A stretch of 64,000 nt of DNA, taken from the NCBI GenBank assembly GCA_963774945.1, contig CAVZHA010000015.1:620001-684000 (forward strand). Reading direction: 5' to 3'. Source of the DNA: Trebonia sp963774945 (lineage in GTDB: Bacteria > Actinomycetota > Actinomycetes > Streptosporangiales > Streptosporangiaceae). Position numbers and translations under genes: made by a program. Below the pieces are notes generated by a model that saw only the letters and a program-made list of their open reading frames with translations, made no database searches and had not been told where the DNA came from. Of this stretch, positions 48,577 through 57,736 are shown one piece after another. Numbering within the stretch: position 1 is the first letter of the stretch; each line of letters starts with the position of its first letter.

Positions 48577-49929
48577 TCAGATGCGCTCGAAGTAGCGGCG
48601 CAGTTCCCAGTCGGTTACGGCCGACGCGTAGGCGGCGATCTCCACCCGCGCCATGTTCGCGTAGTGGTCGACCACGTCCTGGCCGAAGGCCTCGGCCGCC
48701 AGCGGGGAGGTGATCCACAGCGCGACGGCCTCGTTCAGCGACCCGGGAACCCGGGGCAGGTTGGTGAGCGGGTAGGCGTTCCCGGTGACCGGGGGCGGGA
48801 GCTCGAGCTCTTGGTCGACGCCGTTGAGCGCGGCCGCGGTCAGGCCGGCCAGCGCCAGGTAGGGGTTGACGTCGCCGCCCGGCACCCGGCACTCGATGCG
48901 CAGCGACGGGCCGTGCCCGACCAGCCGGAGCGCGCAGGTCCGGTTGTCCGGGCCCCAGGCGACGGTGGTGGGCGCGAACGAGCCGTCGGCGTAGCGCTTG
49001 TAGGAGTTGATGGTCGGCGCGAACAGCAGCGTGAGCTCGCGCAGCCCGGCCAGCATCCCGGCGATCATCTGCTCGCCGGCCGGCGAGAGTCCGTACGGGC
49101 CGTCGCCGGCCATGACCGGGTCCGCGTGTCCGTCGGCGGTGCGGAACGAGAGGTGGATGTGGCAGGAGTTGCCTTCGGCCGCGTTGGGCTTGGCCATGAA
49201 CGTGAGCGCGTAGCCGTGGGCGGAAGCGATCTCCTTCGCGCCGGTCTTGTAGATCGTGTGCTGGTCGGCGGTGGTGAGCGCGTCGTCGTACTTGAACGCG
49301 ATCTCGTGCTGGCCGAGGTTGCACTCGCCCTTGGCCGACTCGACGTACAGGCCCGCGGTCGCCATGGAGTTCCTGATGTCGCGCAGCAGCGGCTCGATCC
49401 GGCCGGTGCCGAGGACCGAGTAGTCGCAGTTGTAGCGGTTGGCCGGGGTGAGGTCCCGGTAGCCGGCGTCCCAGGCCTGCTCGTAGCTGCCTTCGTAGAC
49501 GACGAACTCGAGCTCGGTGCCTGACAGGGCCGTCCAGCCTCGTTCGGCCGCCTTGGCCAGCTGCGCTTTGAGTATCTGACGGGGCGAGACCCGGACCGGG
49601 CTGTGGTCGATCGCGTTGACGTCCGCGAGGACGAGCGCGGTGCCCGGCTGCCAGTCGATCAGCCGGAGCGTGTTCAGGTCGGGCACCAGCACGAAGTCGC
49701 CGTAGCCGCGCTCCCACGAGGTGATCTCGTAGCCGTCGACGGTGTTCATCTCGGTGTCGACCGCGAGCAGGTAGGAGCACGCCTCGGTCGCGTTCTGCAC
49801 CACCTCGTCGAGGAAGTACTTGGCGTGGAAGCGCTTGCCCTGCAGCCGCCCCTGCATGTCGGTCATGGCGACGACGACGGTGTCGATCTCCTGCATCCTG
49901 ATGAGCTCGCGGAGCGCCTCGAGGTTCAT
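48577..49929 (-). CDS. Glutamine-synthetase-like gamma-glutamyl ligase (probably polyamine or amine ligase)
   Basis: 450 residues of the GS superfamily. ATP/metal motifs: SGTELEFVVY (metal-binding glutamates), ESAKGECNLGQHEIAF, and the phosphate/ATP segment CHIHLSF; the C-terminal RLVGHGPSLRIECRVPGGD and NPYLALAGL are also typical. The sequence lacks features of nitrogen-assimilation GlnA (adenylylation tyrosine loop) and is nearer to the GlnA2/GlnA3/PuuA branch that joins glutamate to polyamines or ethanolamine. Its start directly abuts the stop of the amino-acid permease gene (TAAATG), consistent with uptake followed by gamma-glutamylation. Confidence 0.87.
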   Translation of the reverse strand: MNLEALRELIRMQEIDTVVVAMTDMQGRLQGKRFHAKYFLDEVVQNATEACSYLLAVDTEMNTVDGYEITSWERGYGDFVLVPDLNTLRLIDWQPGTALVLADVNAIDHSPVRVSPRQILKAQLAKAAERGWTALSGTELEFVVYEGSYEQAWDAGYRDLTPANRYNCDYSVLGTGRIEPLLRDIRNSMATAGLYVESAKGECNLGQHEIAFKYDDALTTADQHTIYKTGAKEIASAHGYALTFMAKPNAAEGNSCHIHLSFRTADGHADPVMAGDGPYGLSPAGEQMIAGMLAGLRELTLLFAPTINSYKRYADGSFAPTTVAWGPDNRTCALRLVGHGPSLRIECRVPGGDVNPYLALAGLTAAALNGVDQELELPPPVTGNAYPLTNLPRVPGSLNEAVALWITSPLAAEAFGQDVVDHYANMARVEIAAYASAVTDWELRRYFERI

Positions 49930-51462
49930 TTACGCCAGTGCCTCCAGTTCGGCCTCGGCCGCGGCCAGTTCCTCGGCGGTGCCCTGTACCCGGGGGCCGG
50001 TGAACCACTTGCGGGCGGAGACGAGCCAGTAGATGCCGGCGAAGCCGATCACGGCGACCACCGCGAACACGGTGTAGTTGAAGTTGTCGAAGTTGATCGG
50101 GTTCACGGTCGGGAGCATGAACAGCACCGTGATGAAGACCACCCACACGCACGCGATGATCCCGATCGGCCGCGACCACCGCCCCAGGTGCCACGGCCCC
50201 CGCTGGAACGCCGAGCCGAGCCGCAGCCGCAGGAACGTCGGCAGCACATACGCGACGTAGAGGCCGATCACCGCGATCGAGGTCACCGCCGCGTAGGCGG
50301 TGCTGTTCCACAGGTACGGCAGCCCCAGGATCAGCGCCCCGCCCGCCGCCAGCCAGATCGCGTTGGTCGGCGTCCGCGTCTTGGCGTTGATGTGATGCCA
50401 GATCCGGCTGCCCGGCACCGCCCCGTCGCGGGAGAACGCGTAGATCATCCGCGAGTTCGCCGTCACCGACGACATCCCGCAGAACAGCTGCGCCACGATC
50501 ACGATCAGCAGCAGCAGCTTCGCGCCGGTCCCGCCGATCGCGTCGATGAAGATCTGGGCCGGCGGAACCGTCGCCCCGACCTCCCCCGAGTAGTCCTGGA
50601 TCGCGAACGTGACCCCGATCAGCAGCACCCACCCCGCCAGCAGCGAGACGATGATCGAGGTGACGATCCCCCGCGGGCCCGCCACCGCGGCGTCCCTGGT
50701 CTCCTCGGTCATGTGGGCGGACGCGTCGTAGCCGGTGAAGGTGTACTGGGCCAGCAGCAGCCCCAGCATCAGGACGTAGACCTTCGACCCCCAGCCGCTG
50801 CCGTTCGCGAAGTGGGTGAACACGTACGACGCGCTCTGGTGATGCGACGGCGCGAACGCCAGCACCCCCACGATGACCAGGACGCCGAGGATGTGCCACC
50901 ACACGCTGACGTTGTTCAGCAGCGCCACCAGCGTGACCCCGAACTGGTTCAGCACCCCGTGCAGCACCAGGATCGCCGCGAACAGCACGATCGTGTGCCA
51001 GTGCTGGGCCGTGCTGAAGTTCCACTCCAGGTCCAGCAGCGCGTTCAGGAAGAACGCCGCCCCGAAGTCGATCCCGGCCGTCACCGCGACCTGCCCCAGG
51101 AAGTTGAACCACCCCGTGAACCAGGACCAGGCGGCCGGGTTGCGCGGCGCCAGCTTCGCCGACCAGTAGTACAAGCCCCCCGCGGTCGGGAAGCTCGAGC
51201 ACACCTCCGCCATCGCCAGCCCCACGAACAGCGTCATCACCCCGACGAACGGCCACCCCCAGGTGATGATCACCGGGCCGCCGTCGGTCATCCCGGTCCC
51301 GTACAGGGTCAGGCACCCCGACAGGATCGAGATGATCGTGAACGACACCGCGAAGTTACTGAAACCGGACATATGCCGGCGCAGCTCCTGGGCGTAGCCC
51401 AGCTCGTGCAGCCGCTGCTGATCGGCGCTGATGACCGCGCGCTCTGTGGTCTCGTCCGACAC
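49930..51462 (-). CDS. APC family amino acid / polyamine permease
   Basis: About 510 residues with twelve hydrophobic helices: RRHMSGFSNFAVSFTIIS, GGLYYWSAKLAP, AQYTFTGYDASAHMTEETRD (a signature of this APC branch) and CGMSSVTANSRMIYAFSRD. It imports an amino acid or amine by proton symport. GTG 51462 has GGGAGGG 4 nt upstream and is the best start; the frame also runs to ATG 51531/51540 with a disordered 26-residue extension. Operon with the GS-like ligase. Confidence 0.88.
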   Translation of the reverse strand: MSDETTERAVISADQQRLHELGYAQELRRHMSGFSNFAVSFTIISILSGCLTLYGTGMTDGGPVIITWGWPFVGVMTLFVGLAMAEVCSSFPTAGGLYYWSAKLAPRNPAAWSWFTGWFNFLGQVAVTAGIDFGAAFFLNALLDLEWNFSTAQHWHTIVLFAAILVLHGVLNQFGVTLVALLNNVSVWWHILGVLVIVGVLAFAPSHHQSASYVFTHFANGSGWGSKVYVLMLGLLLAQYTFTGYDASAHMTEETRDAAVAGPRGIVTSIIVSLLAGWVLLIGVTFAIQDYSGEVGATVPPAQIFIDAIGGTGAKLLLLIVIVAQLFCGMSSVTANSRMIYAFSRDGAVPGSRIWHHINAKTRTPTNAIWLAAGGALILGLPYLWNSTAYAAVTSIAVIGLYVAYVLPTFLRLRLGSAFQRGPWHLGRWSRPIGIIACVWVVFITVLFMLPTVNPINFDNFNYTVFAVVAVIGFAGIYWLVSARKWFTGPRVQGTAEELAAAEAELEALA

Positions 51463-51797
51463 GAGCCCTCCCGGCGTCGAAGGAGTGCCTGAAGGGGCGG
51501 CAGCCCGGTCAGTTATCCGAAATTGACTCATCCGGCGCATAAGGTGTCAAGATCAACAACTGAGCTGTTACTTGAGACGATCTTTCATGACTTTTCGGGT
51601 TACATTCGGCGGCGGCGACTGGCGTTATGCGACGAATCTTGGCGCGGTTTGAAGGCTTCCTGCGTCGATTGAGTCGTTGATGAAAGTCGTGGCTGTTGTG
51701 TCTGTTGTGGCTGTCGCGGGTGGTTGTTGCGACATTTGTTACTGTTGTGACCGTTTGGCCGTTGCCGGGGGGTCGGTAGCTCGGACATGCTGGGTGC

Positions 51798-52826
51798 ATG
51801 ACCACCACGCCCCTCCCCCGTAACCTGGCGGAGCTGCAGACCCCTGCTCCCCTCGTGGACGCCGCGTTGCTTTCTGACAACCTGGCCTTGATGGCGGAGG
51901 CCTGGCCCGGCTCGCGGCTGCGGCCGCACGTCAAGGCGCACAAGTGCACCGAGCTGGCCCGCCACCAGCGCGACGCCGGCCATCCCGGGTTCACCTGCGC
52001 CACCATCCGCGAGGTCGAGGGGATGGTGGCGGCCGGCCTCGGCCAGGACCTGCTGCTGGCCAACGAGGTGCTCGACGCGTCCCGGCTGGGCGTCCTGGTG
52101 GCGGCGGGGGCGCGGGTGACGGCGGCGGTGGACTCGGTCGCCACGCTGCAGGCCGCCGTCCGGGGCGGGGTGCGCGAGGTCCTGATCGACGTCAACGTGG
52201 GCCTGCCGCGGTGCGGCATCGCCCCGGCTGACGCGGGCGGGCTGGCCGAGCTGGCCCGCGCGGCCGGCCTGGAGGTGCGCGGGGTGATGGGCTACGAGGG
52301 CCACACGATGATGGTGGCCGACCGGGCCGACCGGGCCCGTCAGGTGGCCGAGAGCATGGCCCTGCTCGAGCAGGCCCACGCCGCCGTCGGCGGCCCGATC
52401 CGGTCGGCCGGCGGGACCGGCAGCTGGGACCTCAACCTGTCCGCGACCGAGCTCCAGGCCGGCTCCTACGCGCTGATGGACACCGAGTACGCCGCCATCG
52501 GGCTGCCGTTCGGGCAGGCCCTGAGCATCCTCGCCACCGTCATCTCGGTCAACCAGGGCGGCTGGGCGGTGGCCGACTGCGGGCTGAAGGCGCTCGGCAT
52601 GGACCACGGCAACCCGTCGCTGGCCGACGGCTCGGTGGTGTGGTTCTGCTCCGATGAGCACGTGACCTTCTCGCCGCCTCCCGGGGGCTCGCTGCCCGCG
52701 GTGGGCGACCGGGTCCGGGTGATTCCGGCGCACGTCGACCCGACGATGGCGTATCACGAGCGGCTGTACCTGGTGTCGGACGACCGCGTGGAGGAGGCGT
52801 GGCCGGTGGACCTGCGGGGTTGGTGA
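51798..52826 (+). CDS. D-threonine aldolase / D-serine dehydratase-like PLP enzyme
   Basis: 342 residues, alanine-racemase-type fold III barrel. Schiff-base lysine K46 in RPHVKAHKCTELA, DVNVGLPRCGI, SAGGTGSWD, and the C-terminal metal site IPAHVDPT. In D-serine dehydratases the metal pair is His-Cys, in D-threonine aldolases His-x-Asp; H-V-D here favours the aldolase. It splits D-beta-hydroxy-amino acids into glycine and an aldehyde. Divergent from the permease/ligase operon across 335 bp, possibly related in amino-acid catabolism. Confidence 0.85.
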   Translation: MTTTPLPRNLAELQTPAPLVDAALLSDNLALMAEAWPGSRLRPHVKAHKCTELARHQRDAGHPGFTCATIREVEGMVAAGLGQDLLLANEVLDASRLGVLVAAGARVTAAVDSVATLQAAVRGGVREVLIDVNVGLPRCGIAPADAGGLAELARAAGLEVRGVMGYEGHTMMVADRADRARQVAESMALLEQAHAAVGGPIRSAGGTGSWDLNLSATELQAGSYALMDTEYAAIGLPFGQALSILATVISVNQGGWAVADCGLKALGMDHGNPSLADGSVVWFCSDEHVTFSPPPGGSLPAVGDRVRVIPAHVDPTMAYHERLYLVSDDRVEEAWPVDLRGW

Positions 52827-53063
52827 AGAGCTGGCTGCGGACGGGATGGCTGCGGACGGGACGGCTGAGCGGGCGGTAGGCACTGCGTCTGCCGTGGATT
52901 GGCCTGCTTAAAATTTCGCGACTGGTAGTCAACTTACGGCGGGCGTCGGGCGGTTCACGGCGGCCGGCCAGCAGGGCTACGCGGGCGGCGGGGCGCCGAT
53001 GGAGCTGCAGGTCTTTCCGGCCGTCGGCTACGCTCAGCTGGGCGCGCTGCCGGCCGACCCGTG
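52827..53063. other. Gap with a possible gene remnant
   Basis: From 52914 a plus-strand frame is open to TAA 53065-53067 and reads ...RFTAAGQQGYAGGGAPMELQ then VFPAVGYAQLGALPADPC. Codon use looks coding, but there is no start with a ribosome site, so this may be the tail of a deleted gene. The first ~60 bp include two GCTGCGGACGGGAYGGCTG-like direct repeats near 52830-52870. Confidence 0.35.
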
Positions 53064-55709
53064 TTAATCGTCCGCCCCTTCGTCTTCGTCTGCGTCTTCC
53101 TGGTCAGGCTCGGCCAGCATCGCGTCCAGTTGCTGCCTGGTGGCCTCTAGTTCCGGCGCCAGATCCGCCGGGTCGCCCGCTGCGGTCGCGGCCTCCAGCT
53201 CGGCCAGGACCGAGCGCATGGCGGACACCCGGGGGCGTTCGGCCCCCGGCGGCTGGTCCGGGGCCGGCCCGAAGTCGAGCCAGGCGGCGGAGCGCAGGCA
53301 GCGCACCCGCGGTGCCGTGTCGCCGAGCGCGGCGAACAGCTCCGCTGTCCGCAGGAACGCCGCTCGCGCCTCGGTCAGCTGGCCGGACCGTCGCAGTGCC
53401 TCCGCCGCTTGCCACGCCACGTTCGCGTGCGCGGCGCTGTTTTCCCGGTCGTCGGCGATCAGCCGGGCCGCCTCGAGGAACTGCTCGGCCGCCTCGCGGT
53501 GCCGCCCGATCGCCGTCAGCGAGCGCCCGTACTGCTCCCGGGTCATCGCGACCGTCCGCGCGTCGTAAGGAACGTCGACCTCGGGCATGGCCTGGGCGAA
53601 CAGCGCGGCCGCGTCGCCGTCCCGACCGAGGCGCTGGTACGCGCGGGCCGCGTTGAACGTGTTGTGCAGCGTGTCCGGCGCGGAGATGCCGTCCCAGCGG
53701 GCCGCCGCCGTCAGCGCCGCGTCCGCGAAATCGGCCTCCCGGCCGGGTTGCCGGGCGATCGTCTCCGTGAGCAGCGATGACAGCTGCGCCTTCTCTCGTC
53801 GGTCGAGCACGGCGGCGCCGTCCCTGATCGCCTCGAGCACCAGTCGCTCCGCCGCCTGCGGATCGCCGTCCCTTAGCGTCAGTTCGGCCAGCATCGCCGT
53901 CGGCCGGGCGGCATGCCACGGTTCGCCGCCCGCCAGGTAGGCATCGCGCGCGCCGGTCAGGGCGCTCAGCAGGCCCGGCCGATCATCCCGCCACATCGCG
54001 ATCCGGAGCAGCAGCTCCTGGCAGCGGCCCGCGTGATGCGGCTGGCCGAGCCGATCGGCGGTGACGAGTACGTCGCCGACCGCTTCGGCCGCGGCGGTGA
54101 CGTCGGCGGGCAGCCGGTTCGGCCGGTCATCGAGGGCGTGCACCGCGATTGTCCCCCGGTACACGCGCACGTTCAGATAGTGCCGGGCGGTGAGCTCGGC
54201 CGCGGCGAACGCGGCCTCTGCCTCGGCGCACAGGGCCGCGATGCCGTCCCTGGCCGCGTCATGGTCCCCGGCCAGTTCCTGCGCGAGCGCGGCGACCGCG
54301 CGCGCCTCGATCGCGCGGTCGCGGTCGCCCAGCGCCGCGTATGACGCGGCGACCTCAAGCAGCTGCTGGCGCGCGGCCTTGGGGTCGGACGGCGTCAGGT
54401 GACCGGCGTCGCTCCGCTTGACGTCCGCAGCGACGTCGGCAGGCAGGTCCGCGCCATCGGTCAGCGCCCGGCCGGAGACTTTCGACCAGGTCGCCCTGGC
54501 GTCCGGGTGACGGAGCTCGGTCAGTCGCCGGGCCTCCGCGATCAGGTCCTCGAGGGTGGCCGCGTCCGGCCGGACGGGCGACGGGGACGGCTGGCTCGCC
54601 GCCGCCGCGGCCGGCTGCGGCAGCCGGGCCGGGAGCCCCAGCGGCAGGAAGTCGAGCAGCGGCTGCTGGCGCAGCCGGTCGGCGGCGCGATCGCTGACGG
54701 CCTTGTTTCCGTTGCGCGCATCGTAACGGGCGCACAGTTCCCAGATCTCGGCATCGATCGCGGTCAGCGCCGTGCGCACGGTGCCGGCGCCGACGCCGAC
54801 GCCGCCGTGGCCGAGGTCGTCAAGGCGGCCGAGCAGCACCCGCACGCCGCCGATGAAGCTCAGCCGGGTCGCGGCGTCGACCGTGGTATCGGCCAGCCAG
54901 GGCGAGTGCGCGGAGAGGATTTCCAGTCCCCGCGGTTCGTTGCCGGTCAGCGCGCAGAACTCGATGTGACGCCCGACCGACGGCATCAGGCTGATGTTGT
55001 GCCTGGCCATCTCGTAGCCGCGCAGGAAGGCGGACCGGGCGTCGTCGGCCCGGCCGACGCGCAGCAGCGGGAGCAGCGCCCTGGCCAACGTGCGGTGCGG
55101 CTCCTCCATGCACCGCTTAGAGCCGTCGAGCACCGGCCCCCACTGCTCAAGCGCCCCGGCATCGTCGCCGGCGGCGGCCCGCGCTTCGCCAAAACCGTTC
55201 TGCTCGCAGGCGGCGCAGTCCGACATCTGGTCCCTGGTCGCCGCCATCGACGCCACCATCTGCGCCGACGCCGTCACGTCGTCTCCGAGGCTGCGGGCCA
55301 GCCGCGACCGGTGGGCATGGACCGGCCGCGGACTGTAACCGCACTGCCGGTAGCGGCTCTCGCATTCGTCGAGCCAGCGGTCGATGGTGGAGAGCGGTAC
55401 CTCCGGATTGTCGATCAGCGCGCCGGTCAGCCACTTCAGGTGCCAGTGGATCGTGTGCGACAGGTCGCCCACCTCAGCCGGGAAGCGATCGAGGAGCTGC
55501 AGCACCCGGCCGACCGGAAGCGGTATCCGCTCCCGCTCCGAGCTGTACTCGTAGGCGTTGCTGAGGGAGATGAGCACTTCGGCTTCGACGTGGTGGTCCC
55601 CGGTTTCCCTCGCCTGCTCCGCCAGCGACTCAAGGCGCTGCGCCTTCGCCCGGCCGTTCGGCAGCTGACGGCAGCGCCGCAGTTCCGCCCGGACTTCCTC
55701 GGCCGTCAT
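53064..55709 (-). CDS. Tetratricopeptide-repeat protein coupled to the Hsp90-like gene
   Basis: 881 residues, almost entirely paired helices. TPR-like spacing is clear in the C-terminal half, e.g. FNAARAYQRLGRDGDAAALF, YGRSLTAIGRHREAAEQFLE and ANVAWQAAEALRRSGQLTEA; a proline/alanine linker near residue ~370 divides it into two helical blocks. It ends in an acidic tail (DQEDADEDEGADD). It has no enzyme motif and no signal peptide, so it is probably a cytoplasmic scaffold. The start codon overlaps the stop of the Hsp90-family gene (ATGA at 55706-55709), so the two proteins should be made in stoichiometric coupling. Confidence 0.82.
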   Translation of the reverse strand: MTAEEVRAELRRCRQLPNGRAKAQRLESLAEQARETGDHHVEAEVLISLSNAYEYSSERERIPLPVGRVLQLLDRFPAEVGDLSHTIHWHLKWLTGALIDNPEVPLSTIDRWLDECESRYRQCGYSPRPVHAHRSRLARSLGDDVTASAQMVASMAATRDQMSDCAACEQNGFGEARAAAGDDAGALEQWGPVLDGSKRCMEEPHRTLARALLPLLRVGRADDARSAFLRGYEMARHNISLMPSVGRHIEFCALTGNEPRGLEILSAHSPWLADTTVDAATRLSFIGGVRVLLGRLDDLGHGGVGVGAGTVRTALTAIDAEIWELCARYDARNGNKAVSDRAADRLRQQPLLDFLPLGLPARLPQPAAAAASQPSPSPVRPDAATLEDLIAEARRLTELRHPDARATWSKVSGRALTDGADLPADVAADVKRSDAGHLTPSDPKAARQQLLEVAASYAALGDRDRAIEARAVAALAQELAGDHDAARDGIAALCAEAEAAFAAAELTARHYLNVRVYRGTIAVHALDDRPNRLPADVTAAAEAVGDVLVTADRLGQPHHAGRCQELLLRIAMWRDDRPGLLSALTGARDAYLAGGEPWHAARPTAMLAELTLRDGDPQAAERLVLEAIRDGAAVLDRREKAQLSSLLTETIARQPGREADFADAALTAAARWDGISAPDTLHNTFNAARAYQRLGRDGDAAALFAQAMPEVDVPYDARTVAMTREQYGRSLTAIGRHREAAEQFLEAARLIADDRENSAAHANVAWQAAEALRRSGQLTEARAAFLRTAELFAALGDTAPRVRCLRSAAWLDFGPAPDQPPGAERPRVSAMRSVLAELEAATAAGDPADLAPELEATRQQLDAMLAEPDQEDADEDEGADD

Positions 55710-57556
55710 GGGCGATCATCCTCTTCGTCATCGGCCTGGGGGGCCGTCTGGGTCGCCCGCTCGAGCAATTCGCCGAACGCCCGGTTCAGCAGGGCGGCGT
55801 CGGCGGGCCGGAGCGGCCGGTGCGTCATCAGCAGGGCCTGACCGTAGAGCGATTCGACGGCGGCGGTGAGCAGCGCCTGGTCGTCGATGCGGGCGAGCCG
55901 CCGGATCACCGGGCTGTGGTGGTTGAGCACGAGCTGCGCCCGGGGCATGGTGGATTTCAGCGCGCCGAGAATCTCGGCCCACAGGTCATCGGCGTCGGCG
56001 GCGATCTCCGCCCTGGTCCGCTCGGACCGGGCGGCCCGGCTGTCCAGGTACAGCGCGGACACCGTCACCGGGTGGAACGCCCGCAGGATCACGTCGCAGT
56101 CGAGCGGGCCGAGGATGGCGCGGGCGGCGGCGAGGACGCCGGACAGCGCGAGCTCCTCGGCCGGGGCGACCCCGTCGAGGGTGGCGGCGATCACGGGCGC
56201 GTCCAGCGTCTCGACGGTGACGCCTGGCATCAGCTGCGGTAGCAGCTCGACCAGCTCGGAGTCGTAGGTGTAACCGCCGTTGATCACCCCGATGCCCTGC
56301 GCGGACGCGATGGCGGCGACCTGGCGGAACTCCTCGACGGTGGGCGCGACGTAGATCGTTCGGTGGGCGCGCGCGAACGTGGCCAGCGCCACCGGCCCGT
56401 CGGTGGATTCGAACTGCAGGTGCGGCAGCATGATCCGCAGCAGCTCGTGATCGTGCCTCGCCAGCGCCTTCACGCCCAGCGCGTGCACGCTGAGGAACGC
56501 CGCCAGGCGCTGCGGCTCCTCCGCCGCGAGACCGGTGAGCCACTGTCTGACCTGGTCACCGAGATTTTCCCGGACCGCGTCGAGGGTCTCGTCGGCGTAC
56601 AGGCCCTCCCTGGAGGCGGTCGGCCGCAGCGCGTCGGTGTCGACCGCGCAGCGCACGAAGAAGGCCCAGTCCGGCAGCAGGCCCTGGGCTGAGTCGGACA
56701 GCAGCATGCCCTTCAGGTACACCCGGTGCCTGCCGCCCTCGGCCGGGTTGGCCGGCTGCGGCAGGACGAACCCCGCACCGCGCAGCCCCGCCAGCGGCAC
56801 GTCGAGGTCGATGACGTCGAGCGGGGCGAAGCCGAGTTCCTCGTGCGCGTAACCCAGCAGAGCGTCCCGGCGGTCCCTGCTCGACGCGTACGCACGGTCC
56901 CAGACGGCCGGGTGCTCGGTCGTGCGAACCGTCCGGTGGGGTGACTCGACGGTCACGTCGTACGGCAGCAGGCAGCCGTATTCACGGGCGAGCTCGGCCA
57001 CCAGATCGAGCGCGAACCATCGTTCCGCGCCCGCCCGAGGGGTGAGGGAGACGGTCGTGCCCGGCTGGGCCCGCGCCTGATCTCGGTCCAGGACGCGGAC
57101 GCCGTAGCGGCCGTCGGCGGTGGCCAGCCACTCGACCGTCGGCGCGTCCGGTTCGCGCGCCGACCGGGTCAGCACGCGGATCCGGTCCGCGACGGTGAAG
57201 CACGCGAGCAGCCCGATCCCGAACTGCCCGAGAAACTCCCGGCGCGCCCCGGCCAGGTCGTCACGCTTGGAGGAGCTGCCGATGGTGGCGAGGAACCGGT
57301 GCGCTTCGGCCTCGGTCAGCCCGATGCCGGAGTCGGCGATCTCCAGGCCGGCGTCACCGATGGTGATCTTGATCGCGGTCGGCGCAGGCGAAGCCGGGTC
57401 CGCCTGGCGGCGAGCGGTGGTCGCGTCCACGGCGTTCTGCAGGAGCTCGCGGACATAGACGCGCGGGCTGGAGTAGAGGTGCTGGGAGAGAAGATCGACA
57501 AGGCCGCGCAAGTCCACCTGGAAGGTATAGGAGTCGGCGGCCGATTCGTCCGGCAT
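55706..57556 (-). CDS. Hsp90-family (HtpG-like) ATPase
   Basis: 616 residues. The GHKL ATP site is complete: E37/N41/D44 in VRELLQNAVDATTARR, D75-G77-G79 in IADSGIGLTEAEA, lid segment TIGSSSKRDD, GQFGIGLLACF (110-120) and a GTTVSL threonine. The middle domain has GAGFVLPQPANPAEGGRHRVYLKGMLLSDSAQGLLPDW, where HtpG has its VYIKRVFI...LLPEYL region, and TASREGL. Length is close to HtpG (~620) but sequence is diverged and the C-terminal dimerisation part differs, ending in acidic QADDEEDDRP. The frame is open far upstream (antisense of the acyl-CoA dehydrogenase gene); ATG 57556, 7 nt after TACGAT, is the true start. Confidence 0.88.
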   Translation of the reverse strand: MPDESAADSYTFQVDLRGLVDLLSQHLYSSPRVYVRELLQNAVDATTARRQADPASPAPTAIKITIGDAGLEIADSGIGLTEAEAHRFLATIGSSSKRDDLAGARREFLGQFGIGLLACFTVADRIRVLTRSAREPDAPTVEWLATADGRYGVRVLDRDQARAQPGTTVSLTPRAGAERWFALDLVAELAREYGCLLPYDVTVESPHRTVRTTEHPAVWDRAYASSRDRRDALLGYAHEELGFAPLDVIDLDVPLAGLRGAGFVLPQPANPAEGGRHRVYLKGMLLSDSAQGLLPDWAFFVRCAVDTDALRPTASREGLYADETLDAVRENLGDQVRQWLTGLAAEEPQRLAAFLSVHALGVKALARHDHELLRIMLPHLQFESTDGPVALATFARAHRTIYVAPTVEEFRQVAAIASAQGIGVINGGYTYDSELVELLPQLMPGVTVETLDAPVIAATLDGVAPAEELALSGVLAAARAILGPLDCDVILRAFHPVTVSALYLDSRAARSERTRAEIAADADDLWAEILGALKSTMPRAQLVLNHHSPVIRRLARIDDQALLTAAVESLYGQALLMTHRPLRPADAALLNRAFGELLERATQTAPQADDEEDDRP

Positions 57557-57563
57557 GCGGAAG

Positions 57564-57569
57564 ATCGTA
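57564..57569 (-). promoter_or_regulatory. Leaderless -10 box of the Hsp90-TPR operon
   Basis: Minus-strand TACGAT, seven bases, then ATG 57556; no ribosome site. No HAIR/HspR or CIRCE inverted repeat is visible upstream, so regulation as a heat-shock gene is not supported. Confidence 0.55.
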
Positions 57570-57736
57570 GCGGTTTCCCGGACGGGGTAGCGGTAATTTT
57601 TGTTCGAATCCGCTGGAGGTCGTGGCGCTGGCGGGGGCCATTCTGATGGCGCCGTTCTCGCTGGATCCGGGGCGAGGCGTTGCGCTGCTGGGCTGGGCAC
57701 GGTTCGCTGGTTGTCTGACGCGAGGGAGACTGCACG

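Noticed and set aside
57601..57612. tRNA-like T-loop sequence TGTTCGAATCC
   Set aside because: No D-arm, anticodon arm or acceptor stem in the flanking 80 bp; chance match.
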